DNA of 33,066 nucleotides, taken from positions 1-33,066 of the forward strand of contig RDXD01000378.1 in NCBI GenBank assembly GCA_004292575.1, in the 5' to 3' direction. A program made the translations under genes and the position numbers. The notes under the pieces were generated by a model. The model did no database searches. It was given only the letters and a program-made list of their open reading frames with translations, and was not told the origin of the DNA. The DNA is from Bacteroidota bacterium. GTDB taxonomy: Bacteria > Bacteroidota > Bacteroidia > Chitinophagales > Chitinophagaceae. Position 1 is the stretch's first letter, and each line of letters begins with the position of its first letter. Positions 18,401 to 27,957 of this stretch are shown here, piece after piece.

Positions 18401-19828
18401 GGCAATAAAGTAATCGCCAGTAACCGTAACGCCAGCGCCGAGTGGTACAATGATGCTTTGCTCGTTGGTAGTAAAAAAGGTACTGGTAGTAAAAAGGGCT
18501 GCGCCAGATGGCCCGCCGCCGGCACCGCCATCTTCATAAATGCGAATATTAACCGCACTTCTATAGCTGCCAAAAGGCAAACGCAGCTGTAGCAGTTTTC
18601 GGGTGCCACTGCCATACATTTTTATCGAAGTCAAGTTTTGAGAACTTGTAAATCCTATGCCAAGATTACTGGTTGTCGAAAAGTCGCGTGTTTGGTAATG
18701 ACTTTGCGACAGTACCTGTGTTGCCGCCAGTTGGTTGTTTTCGGCACGATCATCGCCTGCCAACGCCACTGCTACTTGTATGTTTTGCTGTCCTTTGTTG
18801 CTAAGACTATAATCAGGAAATACGATGCGTTGCGATGCGCCAGCCGCAAGACTGGCAATGTTAACTGCGTCGGCATGCGTGTTTGCACCCGTAATACTCA
18901 AGTTCACGGCAATGTTATTCATGGTGGTGCTGCCTTCGTTTACCACCAGCGCCTCCACGCGTCCGGCGGTTTGATTGCCAACCGGCACTATGCTGTCGGC
19001 GTATATTTTTGCTACATTAACATCGGCATTTAGGCGGCCAAAAAACTTGCTTGAGTAGCCAAATGCAGGCAGCACAGTTTTGCGAAACGGAAATGAACTG
19101 GCTATGCGGGCATGGTGCGTAGGGTTAACAACAATTGTTTTTTGATAAGGCATGAACGAGTTAACCCGATAAAGCCCCAAAAACGATGTACTGGTTGCTT
19201 TAATACCGCTGGCGGCACCTCTACCCAGCGTGGCATTGGCAGATGGCATAAAGGTGCCATAAACAAACTCAATATCGTTGCTGGATTCATACAGTTTCAC
19301 CTGAAAGCTAAGGTTCGAAAACTGGTGCTGCGTGCTACCACCGGGGTCGTCGGCATCGCGAAGGTTTTTCCATTGAATGGTGCATACCCGGCCCGGTGCT
19401 GTGCCCGTTGTAAGCACATGAAACTCGGGGCTGCCCACACCAGCTACCAAATTGGTAAAAAAGGGTAAAACGATGTTTTGAAGATTAGCAGACGTAGCGG
19501 TAAAAACCGCTCCATAAACACCGGCATTGCTAGCGGCAATATCGGTAGCCGCGCCAGGTGCGCTTGTCCCAAACCGCATAATTCCATCGGCATGCATCAT
19601 AAACTGGGTAAAAACGGTGCCATTAAAATTGAAGTTGAAGCCGATGTTTTGCGGCACGGTACTGGTTCCGGCAGCGGCATCGGTCATGGCAATGGCTGTT
19701 CCCGTGGCACCAATATCCGTATAGGTGCTTTGGCCGGCTCTAAAATTGGTTTGCGAATAGTTGCTTTGGGCTAAGATTGAACATGGCACAAATAGTGCAA
19801 AAACGACCAGTCGTAAAATACTTTGCAT
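15491..19828 (-). CDS. Large T9SS type A sorting-domain surface/secreted protein with a CUB-like domain
   Basis: 1445 aa. Signal peptide, CUB-like segment (CDTAYYDFGGPVSNTGGNFTRTFMPATPGKKMRLTIYKLEL...LQIFDGPS), and C-terminal VYPNPAKNTMLITGLQ...INLFDATGRNVLQT...LPAGIYQLTIT sorting domain. Confidence 0.88.
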   Translation of the reverse strand: MQSILRLVVFALFVPCSILAQSNYSQTNFRAGQSTYTDIGATGTAIAMTDAAAGTSTVPQNIGFNFNFNGTVFTQFMMHADGIMRFGTSAPGAATDIAASNAGVYGAVFTATSANLQNIVLPFFTNLVAGVGSPEFHVLTTGTAPGRVCTIQWKNLRDADDPGGSTQHQFSNLSFQVKLYESSNDIEFVYGTFMPSANATLGRGAASGIKATSTSFLGLYRVNSFMPYQKTIVVNPTHHARIASSFPFRKTVLPAFGYSSKFFGRLNADVNVAKIYADSIVPVGNQTAGRVEALVVNEGSTTMNNIAVNLSITGANTHADAVNIASLAAGASQRIVFPDYSLSNKGQQNIQVAVALAGDDRAENNQLAATQVLSQSHYQTRDFSTTSNLGIGFTSSQNLTSIKMYGSGTRKLLQLRLPFGSYRSAVNIRIYEDGGAGGGPSGAALFTTSTFFTTNEQSIIVPLGAGVTVTGDYFIAVQQTTTTNMAWRILMNPPIRNNRYFNSSTNGTNWATDATDPPWELMVEDYSESTGRDIGIENLTQLSCNYSTSTPITVRLRNFSANAIDFSVNPTTITGKMTNPAGTDFPFTIPKNSGLLAPGAVEELTVLNSYDFSSRGIHRISAKTNLADDTEAGNDSLAFIINNSIPILAGVANPVCPLTSITLTGPANLASLQWNVDGAISAGTTRTLAPVKTTIVRISGTDYRNCVLQDSIIIVVKGDGLPPKPILLLGDTLLSHRRAFTDTVRVQKLAGHTIQWLGGLGTVASDSALILNQIAGMQNAKIAAAYTRTVDGCSNISDTINYNYAPGVLHNSSEALTVCDTAYYDFGGPVSNTGGNFTRTFMPATPGKKMRLTIYKLELASFASLQIFDGPSTAAPRIEALSNAQNGNTTRTFISSHESGILTVRFAIGSSASSGWWAGLTCHTPEVFRTVEPGNWISPATWESKLPGGSYLPALRPPSKGDDTVYIRHNVGLTASTPMDQIVVEESGTLGIENPAVNFISMPAYKTVPQPEFLVKGTLNISPRVQIFGSEGQMIIQGRLNNFGQIDFDSVVFNGTTPQILGDFSGASGTLKRLHINNPAGLTLGSDQSVSGFRFVRGLITTNSENMLTLTDNANDENAGHPNAYVNGPLTVEISSGSGNRLFPIGKNGAYRPILLSNDNGGDNSDRFTAEIVAGPPPNRTLPAGVSAVSTVRHYRVTRNGNNGSDFRITLPYGTDDGVTDPADLTILKDNGAGAWLNIGGTPTGAAPGSIESNTFNGFSDFVLATKTGSLPVTWLSFTARRQQNKALLEWRTAQEQNCSQYEVERSSDGIQYRTISRLTCRNQQLPQSYTYTDVAPGTGLFYYRIKQVDADGKFTFSSVRTASFETEAVLQVYPNPAKNTMLITGLQPHSSINLFDATGRNVLQTRAAQSMLQLQVGHLPAGIYQLTITQTSGVQNSYRMQIVK

Positions 19829-19894
19829 GGTGTTTCGATGATTTTTTGGTACTTAAAAAATGCGTTTCTAGGATTGCGCTTGGGGAGCTTTTTG

Positions 19895-20515
19895 TTAACC
19901 TAAATGCCGGTAGTAATATGCAATGGCCTCGCCCAACGATTGAACATGCAGTTTTTCATATATTTTTTTAACGTGTGCATTTACCGTGTGAAAGCTGATG
20001 TCTAATTGAGCAGCAGCCATTTTGTAACTCATGCCATCTGCCAAAAGCTTTAGTACGTCCACTTCCCTAATCGTAAGCAAGTGGTCATGGCTTTTTGGGG
20101 AAAAGAACGACAATACTTTTTGTGCAATACCCGGATTCATTACGGCGCCACCATCATAAACTTCTTTTATGGCTTCGGTAAGCCGCTGGGGCGTGTCTTT
20201 TTTTAGCACATAGCCATTGGCTCCGTTTCGAATGCTTTCAAAAACCAAATTGCTGTCGTCAAATACAGTTTGCATCAGCACTTTAATGGCAGGAAAATTG
20301 CGTTTCAGCATTTTTAGGCCGTCAATGCCATTTACGCCGGGCATATTAATGTCCATGAGCACTACATCGGGCCTACTGCGTTCCATATCAATTAGCAGGT
20401 TGCTACAATCTGCCCCCTCGCCACAGTATTCGTAAGCAGGCGTTAGGTCCACTAGGGCCCTCAGGCTTTGCCTGCGTACATCGCTGTCGTCGTAAATAAA
20501 TACCTTTATTTTCAC
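19895..20515 (-). CDS. NarL/FixJ-type response regulator (REC plus LuxR-type HTH)
   Basis: Receiver domain (VFIYDDSDVRRQSL...DVVLMDINMPGVNGIDGLKML) and LuxR HTH (LTIREVDVLKLLADGMSYKMAAAQLDISFHTVNAHVKKIYEKLHV). Likely GTG start at 20515, since the longer ORF overlaps the kinase. Confidence 0.92.
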   Translation of the reverse strand: MKIKVFIYDDSDVRRQSLRALVDLTPAYEYCGEGADCSNLLIDMERSRPDVVLMDINMPGVNGIDGLKMLKRNFPAIKVLMQTVFDDSNLVFESIRNGANGYVLKKDTPQRLTEAIKEVYDGGAVMNPGIAQKVLSFFSPKSHDHLLTIREVDVLKLLADGMSYKMAAAQLDISFHTVNAHVKKIYEKLHVQSLGEAIAYYYRHLG

Positions 20516-20558
20516 GGCATAAAAGTAATGTCTATAAAAGCCGCGGCCAATCCCTAAA

Positions 20559-22349
20559 TCAAGGTATGGGTATGTCAACCGCTACAATAGTTCCTTTTTC
20601 TGGGGCAGAAACCACTTGAAGCTCGCCCTTTAGTTCTCTTGCCCTTGCGCTCATATTTTTTATGCCGTTGCCTTGGTGCTGTTCAGCAGCATTAAAGCCA
20701 ATGCCGTTATCACAAATTTTAATGCTCAGCCTCTTTTCCGCCTTCAATACCTGTATTTCTGCATGGCTGGCATTGCTGTACTTGGCCACATTGTTCATGG
20801 CTTCCTTTATAATCAACAGTACGTTTTTTCTCGATTCAAAGGTTTTAAATGCCTTGAATGCTTCATCGCTTATGTCGTAGTGGCATTGAATATTTTTTGC
20901 GGTTAGCAATTCGGCACCAAAGTTTTTGAGTTGCGTGCTCAGGGTCATAGCATCTATCTCGTCGCCTTTCATACTCCAAACCATATCGTTCATATTCTCC
21001 ATCAATTGTTTCGACTGGTGAGATATTTTTTGTAACAGCTCAATGGTTTTTGAAGGTTCATTGGGCAACAATGACTGGGCGATGGTGCTGTAAATGTGAA
21101 GACTGCTGATGCTTGCGCCAATATCATCGTGAAGATTGCGGCTTATTTTTTCTCGCATGTTAGCCATATCAAGCTTTTGCTTTAGGCTTTTTCTATAGTA
21201 CAGAAATCCCAATAATAGGAGCGCAATGGTTAACAATAAAAAGCCAACTTTAAGGTTGTTTTGCCGTTGCTTTTGCCTGGCCTCTTCCACCTCTAGCAGC
21301 AGCAGTTTATTCTCGTTGGTCAAGCCTGCACTCAGCACCGATTCCAGTTGTATGTTGTTTCGCCGTCTTACGTCAGCCTCAGTATTTATGGTGGCCCGCT
21401 GTACTGCCGATACCTGCTTGTCATCGTTGTAGAGTGCGTAAAAATTTGCGAGCTTTTTCATAAAGAGTAGGCTGTAGTAAGGATTCATGAGGTGCTCTTT
21501 TTGAAACTTAAGCCCTAGCGCGGCCAAACTGTAAGCCTCTTTTTTGTTGCCCTGTCGCGCATGTACCATTACCTCATGCCCAAAACCAATAAGGGCAACG
21601 TCGTTGTCGGCGTATTTTTGAGCCATTAGCCTACCAGCGTTTACGTAGTTAAATGCGCTGTCGTAGCGTTTCAGCTCTATAAGTACCTCGCCGGCACTAA
21701 TAAGGCCCAGGGCCACGGCTCGCGTGGCATGGTGCAGTTTTGCGGAGGCAATGGAGCTGTCATAGTGCAGCAGGGCTTTTGTATGATGGCCCATTTTTAC
21801 ATAAGTCTCACCAACATTACCATGCAAATGGTAAATTTCAGACAAGGGTAAAAGGTATTTAGGCTTCTTATTCTGTGGGAAATATCGGAGGCCCGCCAAT
21901 AGGTATTTTTCGGCTTGCTCATACTGTTCCAGATTAAGTGCAAACAAACCCAAGAAGTTGTATGCATCAGAAATAAAGAAACTGTCGTTGAGTTGCTTGG
22001 CAATTTGAAGCGCTCTATGGGTTTGTTGGCGGCCCAATTGCAAAAGGTTGTTGTAATAAAACACCTCTGCTTGGCGCGAGTGGTAATAGAAATTGAAAAC
22101 ACTGGGTTTTTGCAGCTCTAGGCGCGCCCCTACCTTACTCAGCCAAAACTCAGCCGAGTCGTAGCGGTCGGCATCCATGCAGGCATCGGCATTGTCAAAA
22201 AACTGCTGTACGCTGTCTGCCTTGTCGTCACTTTGCACCTTGGTTTCCAACAAGCCGTAGCTCGCCTGCTTGCGCCCCGCTTGCGCCAACACCGAAGCGT
22301 GCAATAGCCCAAATACACACCAGAATAGAAGGGTTTTTACGGCCACCAT
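20559..22349 (-). CDS. Sensor histidine kinase with N-terminal TPR-like region (HisKA_3/HATPase, NarX-like)
   Basis: TPR-like repeats after a signal peptide, one TM helix (VGFLLLTIALLLLGFLYY), H-box REKISRNLHDDIGASISSLHIYS and ATPase motifs (IIKEAMNNVAKYSNA, ICDNGIGF, GNGIKNMSARARELKGELQV). Start inferred at 22349 (MVAVKTLLFW). Confidence 0.92.
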   Translation of the reverse strand: MVAVKTLLFWCVFGLLHASVLAQAGRKQASYGLLETKVQSDDKADSVQQFFDNADACMDADRYDSAEFWLSKVGARLELQKPSVFNFYYHSRQAEVFYYNNLLQLGRQQTHRALQIAKQLNDSFFISDAYNFLGLFALNLEQYEQAEKYLLAGLRYFPQNKKPKYLLPLSEIYHLHGNVGETYVKMGHHTKALLHYDSSIASAKLHHATRAVALGLISAGEVLIELKRYDSAFNYVNAGRLMAQKYADNDVALIGFGHEVMVHARQGNKKEAYSLAALGLKFQKEHLMNPYYSLLFMKKLANFYALYNDDKQVSAVQRATINTEADVRRRNNIQLESVLSAGLTNENKLLLLEVEEARQKQRQNNLKVGFLLLTIALLLLGFLYYRKSLKQKLDMANMREKISRNLHDDIGASISSLHIYSTIAQSLLPNEPSKTIELLQKISHQSKQLMENMNDMVWSMKGDEIDAMTLSTQLKNFGAELLTAKNIQCHYDISDEAFKAFKTFESRKNVLLIIKEAMNNVAKYSNASHAEIQVLKAEKRLSIKICDNGIGFNAAEQHQGNGIKNMSARARELKGELQVVSAPEKGTIVAVDIPIP

Positions 22350-22686
22350 AGTACGGGGCAAGTTAAGGCTTGCTGTCGCTAAAATGCCATAGCAGTTTAA
22401 AGTGCGGCAATAGCATAGACCAATTGCCAAATTTCACCCCAGTCACCGTGGGCATATTTTGGCCATGGTGTGGCTTTTGGGGCCCCTTGTCGGCTATCGG
22501 CGTCGTTGCGTTTCTACGGCAGGTTGGCATTTAGATCGTCTTGGGTTTGGCGAGTTGCCTGCTTTTTGGCCGCGCTTTCCTATTTCTTGGGCATTTAAAG
22601 TGTCAAATGGGCTAAGGGTAAAACCTTTGCCGCAATTCTGTGTTGGGGGAAAATAACATTGAGCGGCAACCAAAACCAAAACAAAG

Positions 22687-23610
22687 ATGCTAAATAAAAA
22701 CTTTGAGGCACTTTATCAAAAGCTGCTTTCCGAAAAAACAAAGCGCACCAGCGAGCGGATTATTTTGGTTATTGCCATCGCCTCGTTTGTGGTTCACCTT
22801 GCCATTATCTACCTTGTTGATTTTGGTATTATTCCCATTAAGCAGCCCTCGGAGCTACTAACCAACCCCATTGCTGCCATTTATACCCCGTTTTCTTTTA
22901 TTTTGGTTTACGAGGTGTATTTATTGGTTCATTACCTGCCAAACTCCATTACCACCTACATTGGTAAGCAATACGAAATTATTTCACTTATTATCATCCG
23001 GCGTTTGTTTAAAGATCTCTCCAATCTTTCGCTTTCTACCGATTGGTTTAGCATTAAATATGATTTGCAATTTACCTACGATATTGTAGCGTCAATTGCG
23101 CTTTTCTTTCTCATCTATTTGTTTTATGTGCAAAGCAAGAAACGTTATTCGGTTAGCGCTTCGTTGCAGCCGTTGGGTGATGGCACCACGCGATTCATTA
23201 ATATAAAGAGAGTATTGGCAGCGCTTTTGGTTCCAATACTCATTGCTTTGGCGGCTTACTCTTTTTTTAGCTGGCTTATTCACACCCTTAATCCCGCTGA
23301 CCATACCGCCACATCATTCACCAACATCAACAATATTTTCTTTGAGCAGTTCTTTACCGTACTCATTATTGCCGATGTTATTCTGCTGTTGTTTTCATTT
23401 TTCCATACCGATGAGTTTCACAAAATAATGCGCAACTCCGGTTTTATCATTTCCACCATTTTGCTCCGTTTATCGTTTTCGGTAACGGGTTTACTCAATA
23501 CCGTTTTAATTGTTTCGGCCATTGTATTTGGGCTATTGATACTGGTAATTTACAATCGGTTTGAAGCAGAAATAGCGAGGCAGGAGCAGGGTAAGGCATT
23601 CCCAGCTTAA
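22687..23610 (+). CDS. Multi-pass integral membrane protein of unknown function
   Basis: 307 aa with about 6-8 hydrophobic helices and a charged C-terminal end (YNRFEAEIARQEQGK). No family recognised. Confidence 0.8.
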   Translation: MLNKNFEALYQKLLSEKTKRTSERIILVIAIASFVVHLAIIYLVDFGIIPIKQPSELLTNPIAAIYTPFSFILVYEVYLLVHYLPNSITTYIGKQYEIISLIIIRRLFKDLSNLSLSTDWFSIKYDLQFTYDIVASIALFFLIYLFYVQSKKRYSVSASLQPLGDGTTRFINIKRVLAALLVPILIALAAYSFFSWLIHTLNPADHTATSFTNINNIFFEQFFTVLIIADVILLLFSFFHTDEFHKIMRNSGFIISTILLRLSFSVTGLLNTVLIVSAIVFGLLILVIYNRFEAEIARQEQGKAFPA

Positions 23611-24070
23611 CTTGGCTTAAGGGCTATTGGAGATTGCCGCCAAGATTGATAGGTTGGTGCTAAAAGGTTGAATCAGTTCGTTCGATTATAATATCTTGTT
23701 TAGTCAAGTGGTACCTACAGGCATGTGTCAAGCATAATAATTTTAGGCACTTGTAAAAGCATAATTGGTTGTGGTGCAGATTGTTTCTTTTTTCAAGAAG
23801 CCAATTTTAGTAAAAAGTTTCTAATTTACCCTTTACGCTGCGCATTAACACATCATATGGTAGGGTATAACCTTGCAAAAAATGGTTCTCTTTACGCTTT
23901 AGTGTGTTGCTGAAAGTTCATGTGGATGGCCCGCAACTAGCCGCTGCCAGCGGTATGGGCATTCTGAGTCCTGCAAATGGAAACGCTATACTTGCGCTGG
24001 CATTGAAAGTTTTATTTGTTTCACCGTAGGCTAAACCTATGATGCCTCGGTTAAACTTGGGTTGGGCAGC

Positions 24071-25027
24071 TTAATCACATGGTTTAATGCCAAGTTCAAC
24101 TTTAGGTGCCAATGGCTGGGTGAGTGAGGTGGTGGTTTCGCGCCATGTATTAGTTTTGTACCCAAAACTGTACCCCTTTCCAAGCATGTTGTCTGCATGT
24201 ACAGCGGTGATGGCCGACCCATATTTTCGAATCAACGTATCGATGCTGCTACCGTCGGCACGATACAGCTTCACCTGGTGTGTGTGTATGTATTGCTCTC
24301 CTGCGTAGAAAAAATCAATGGCTACTACCAACCCGTTTTTAGGAAGCCGCAACCGCTCTTCGCTAACATCTATCACCACGTCTTTTGATTTGGGGTAAAC
24401 AATCAGTTCTTTTTGCAAAAATGGTTCACCCGGAAAACCCGTTGCGTCGTTGTATTCAAAAAGGCGTACTTTTAATGGTGCGCCGGTTGCCGATTTTGGC
24501 ATGTCGGTATTGCTAAGCCGAAAATGAATAGAAGTAAGTATGCCTTTTATTTTATCCGGATTAGGGATGTAGGCCGCCCAGGTGGCAAGTGCTTTTTCAT
24601 TGCTGCCAAGGCTCCACGACGATTTGTTCTTCTTATAATTACGCAATTCTGCCGTTCCGGTTCCATTGCAGGGTAAAATTACCACAGGTTCTAAGGTTGC
24701 CTCCAGTGGCATCATGGTCAAGGTTATGTTTGCAGTTGGTTTTACCATCCGCAACGGCTTGTACCCCGTATAGGAAATCAAAATGCTATCGCCATCTCGG
24801 CTATCGGCTTCGGTAAACAATAAAGTCCCTTTATCTGTACCCACTCTTGCCCATTGCGCCCGCAGGTTTTGAACGGTAGCAAATGGCATGGGTAGTTTAG
24901 TACTGCCCGAATTAATGGTGATGGTTTGAGCATTAGCCTCGGGTGCCTTCAAAAAACAAAGCAAACACAACAGTCCTGTTGTTCTTACTATTCTTCTAAA
25001 ATCCGACACGCAAATAGCACTGCTCAT
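24071..25027 (-). CDS. Exported protein with N-terminal carboxypeptidase-regulatory-like domain
   Basis: Signal peptide then ITINSGSTKLPMPFATVQNLRAQWARVGTDKGTLLFTEADSRDGDSILISYTGYKPLRMVKPTANITLTMMPLEATLEPVVI, the CarboxypepD_reg-like pattern. C-terminal part unrecognised. Confidence 0.75.
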   Translation of the reverse strand: MSSAICVSDFRRIVRTTGLLCLLCFLKAPEANAQTITINSGSTKLPMPFATVQNLRAQWARVGTDKGTLLFTEADSRDGDSILISYTGYKPLRMVKPTANITLTMMPLEATLEPVVILPCNGTGTAELRNYKKNKSSWSLGSNEKALATWAAYIPNPDKIKGILTSIHFRLSNTDMPKSATGAPLKVRLFEYNDATGFPGEPFLQKELIVYPKSKDVVIDVSEERLRLPKNGLVVAIDFFYAGEQYIHTHQVKLYRADGSSIDTLIRKYGSAITAVHADNMLGKGYSFGYKTNTWRETTTSLTQPLAPKVELGIKPCD

Positions 25028-25074
25028 AATAGAAATCTAACTGGGTTAAGTGTAAATTAAACAAAAAAGATATG

Positions 25075-27957
25075 CTATAAAAACTTCCCCGTCCAGCTTT
25101 GTGCACAGCCTTTTAGCTGTGCGGGTGTACCAGAAAACACCAAGTTTCCACCCGCTTCGCCCGCTTCGGGGCCAAGGTCTATTACCCAATCGGCACTGTT
25201 AATTACGTCGGTATTGTGTTCTATTACCCAAATGCTGTGCCCCTGTGCTATAAGTGCATTAAACGAAGCCAATAGTTTTTTTATATCGTGAAAATGCAGA
25301 CCTGTGGTAGGTTCATCAAAAATAAACAGCAATTGACCAGCACTTTTTCCTTTACCCAAAAAAGAGGCCAGTTTTACGCGCTGGGCTTCGCCACCACTCA
25401 GGGTATCGCTGCTTTGCCCCAGTTTTACATAGCCCAGGCCCACATCTTGCAAAGGTTTAATGGCTGTGGCAATGGCTGCCCCTTCTTTGCCCAAGGCCGT
25501 AAAAAACGCCAGCGCTTCGTCCACACTCATTTCTAGCAAATCGTGTATGTTTTTGCCACTGCACCGCACCTCCAGCACTTCATCTTTAAAGCGTTTGCCA
25601 CCACAGCTTTCGCAAACCAAATGCACATCGGCCAAAAACTGCATCTCCACCACTTGTTCGCCCTCGCCTTTGCAGGTATCGCAGCGGCCGCCATCTACAT
25701 TAAAGCTAAAATGCCGTGGCTGAAAATCGCGTATTTTACTCAGCTGTTGGTTGGCGTACAGGTCGCGTATGGCGTCGTAGGCTTTTATATAGGTTACCGG
25801 GTTGCTGCGGCTGCTTTTGCCAATGGGGTTTTGGTCAATCAACTCTACACCAGTTAGTTGTTTATAGTCGCCCTCCAGCTTTTGGTGCTGGCCCACTTTA
25901 TCGGTGGGTTCGCCCATTGCTTTTTGCAGCGCCGGGTAGGCAATTTGTTTTATGAGCGTGGTTTTGCCGCTGCCGCTTACACCACTAATCACCAGCAGGC
26001 AGCCCAGCGGGAGTTGCACGTCAATGTTTTTTAGGTTGTTTTGCCTTGCACCCCGCACCCAAATGCTTTGCTTCCAGCTGCGCACCTGCGGCGGCGGTTC
26101 AATGCGCATTTTGCCGCTCAGGTATTGGCCGGTTAGGCTTTCGGGGTTGGCTATCAACTGTTTGTAGTTTCCTGCCGCCACCACCTGGCCGCCTTGGTGG
26201 CTGGCCAAAGGGCCCATGTCTATAATATAATCGGCTTGCCGCATCATCATATCATCATGCTCTACCACCACCACGGTGTTTTGCAAATTGCGTAGGTTTT
26301 TAAGCACTTGTATCAGGCGTTCGGTATCGCGGCTGTGCAGGCCAATGCTGGGTTCGTCCAGTATATACAAGCTGTTGGTAAGGTTGCTGCCGAGGCTGCG
26401 GGTAAGTTGTATGCGCTGGCTTTCGCCGCCGCTTAGGCTATTGGCCAGCCTATTAAGCGTAAGGTACCCCAAGCCTACATCCCTCATGGTTTGCAAGCGC
26501 AGGTCAAGTTCTATTAAGATGCGCTTGGCTATGGTGGCCTCGTGAGGGCTAAGGGTAAGCTTTTGCAACCAAGTATGGAGCTTGTCTATTGGCATGGCAC
26601 ACAATTGCCCAATATGCTGGTCGGCAATTTTTACGTACAGTGCCGATTTGCGCAGGCGGTAGCCCTCGCATTCGGGGCAGGTGGTGCGGCCTCGGTAGCG
26701 GCTAAGCAATACGCGGTACTGCACCTTATATAGATTCTGTTCTACTTCGTTAAAAAATGCATCTAAGCCTTCAAAGTGGGCATTCCCCTTCCACAGCAGC
26801 CGGTATTGGTCCTCGGTAAGATCGTGTATGGGTTTGTGAATGGGGAAGCCAAATTTTGGCGCGGCCCGTATGAGCATGCGGTTCCACTCGCCCAGTTTTT
26901 CGCCGCGCCATGGTGCAATGGCATTTTCGTAAACACTCAAGCTGCGGTCGGGTATCACCAAATTAGGGTCAATGCCCAATACTTGGCCAAAGCCTTCGCA
27001 TGTGGGGCAGGCGCCGTAAGGGTTGTTGAAAGAAAACAGGTTTGGCACTGGCTCGTCAAACTGCATGCCATCTAGCTCAAATCGGTTGCTAAACGAAAGC
27101 GCTTTATCGTCGTTAATCAGCAGGAGACAGCTTCCTTCGCCCTCAAAAAAAGCCGTGTCCACACTGTCGCCCAAGCGGTGCAAATCGTCGTCGTCAAAGG
27201 CCTTGGCTACCAGCCTATCCACCACCAAATAGCATTGTGCATCGGGTTTTAGCTTGGCTTTTTGTTGGGTGGCACCGCCCCCAAACACCGATTCGTAAAG
27301 GTCTGCATCGTCCATCAAATCCTCAATGCGGTGCGTAACCATTTCTTTGTTGGCCGCACTGCCAGCTGCCACGCGGGTAAAGCCTTTTTGCAACAATATG
27401 TTTAGCTCTTCTTTGGGGTTGCGGTTTTGGTGTACTTTAAAAGCTACCAACAGCAGCATCTTCGCTCCCGGGCTTTGTGCAGCCATAGCAGCCACCACAT
27501 CGCTGGTATCGTCTTTTTTTACAGCCCTTCCACTAATGGGGCTAATGGTGGTGCCAATGCGGGCATATAGCAGACGCAGGTAATCATACATTTCGGTCAT
27601 GCTGCCCACGGTGCTTCGCGGTGTGCGGGTTATTACCTTTTGCTCAATGGCAATGGCGGGGCATAGGCCTTTTATATAGTCCACCTCGGGCTTGTTCATG
27701 CGCTGCATAAACTGGCGGGCATAGGCACTTAGGCTTTCAGCATAGCGGCGTTGCCCTTCGGCAAACAGCGTATCAATCGTAAGGCTCGATTTGCCCGAGC
27801 CACTTACGCCGGTTACTACCACCAGTTGGTTGCGGGGTATGCTTACATCCACATTTTTTAGGTTGTGGGTGCGGGCACCTTTTATAAAAATGGCATTGTC
27901 GAAACCAACCTCGGTTAACGGTGCAGGGGTAGGGTTGGGAGCAGCTTTTTTTGGCAT
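25075..27957 (-). CDS. uvrA: Excinuclease ABC subunit A
   Basis: Full-length 960 aa with two ABC modules (GVSGSGKSSLTIDTLFAEGQRRYAESLSAYARQF; GVSGSGKTTLIKQI), signatures NSLSGGESQRIQL and DTLSGGEAQRVKLA, C-terminal zinc finger CDTCKGEGEQVVEMQFLADVHLVCESCGGKRF. Confidence 0.97.
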   Translation of the reverse strand: MPKKAAPNPTPAPLTEVGFDNAIFIKGARTHNLKNVDVSIPRNQLVVVTGVSGSGKSSLTIDTLFAEGQRRYAESLSAYARQFMQRMNKPEVDYIKGLCPAIAIEQKVITRTPRSTVGSMTEMYDYLRLLYARIGTTISPISGRAVKKDDTSDVVAAMAAQSPGAKMLLLVAFKVHQNRNPKEELNILLQKGFTRVAAGSAANKEMVTHRIEDLMDDADLYESVFGGGATQQKAKLKPDAQCYLVVDRLVAKAFDDDDLHRLGDSVDTAFFEGEGSCLLLINDDKALSFSNRFELDGMQFDEPVPNLFSFNNPYGACPTCEGFGQVLGIDPNLVIPDRSLSVYENAIAPWRGEKLGEWNRMLIRAAPKFGFPIHKPIHDLTEDQYRLLWKGNAHFEGLDAFFNEVEQNLYKVQYRVLLSRYRGRTTCPECEGYRLRKSALYVKIADQHIGQLCAMPIDKLHTWLQKLTLSPHEATIAKRILIELDLRLQTMRDVGLGYLTLNRLANSLSGGESQRIQLTRSLGSNLTNSLYILDEPSIGLHSRDTERLIQVLKNLRNLQNTVVVVEHDDMMMRQADYIIDMGPLASHQGGQVVAAGNYKQLIANPESLTGQYLSGKMRIEPPPQVRSWKQSIWVRGARQNNLKNIDVQLPLGCLLVISGVSGSGKTTLIKQIAYPALQKAMGEPTDKVGQHQKLEGDYKQLTGVELIDQNPIGKSSRSNPVTYIKAYDAIRDLYANQQLSKIRDFQPRHFSFNVDGGRCDTCKGEGEQVVEMQFLADVHLVCESCGGKRFKDEVLEVRCSGKNIHDLLEMSVDEALAFFTALGKEGAAIATAIKPLQDVGLGYVKLGQSSDTLSGGEAQRVKLASFLGKGKSAGQLLFIFDEPTTGLHFHDIKKLLASFNALIAQGHSIWVIEHNTDVINSADWVIDLGPEAGEAGGNLVFSGTPAQLKGCAQSWTGKFL

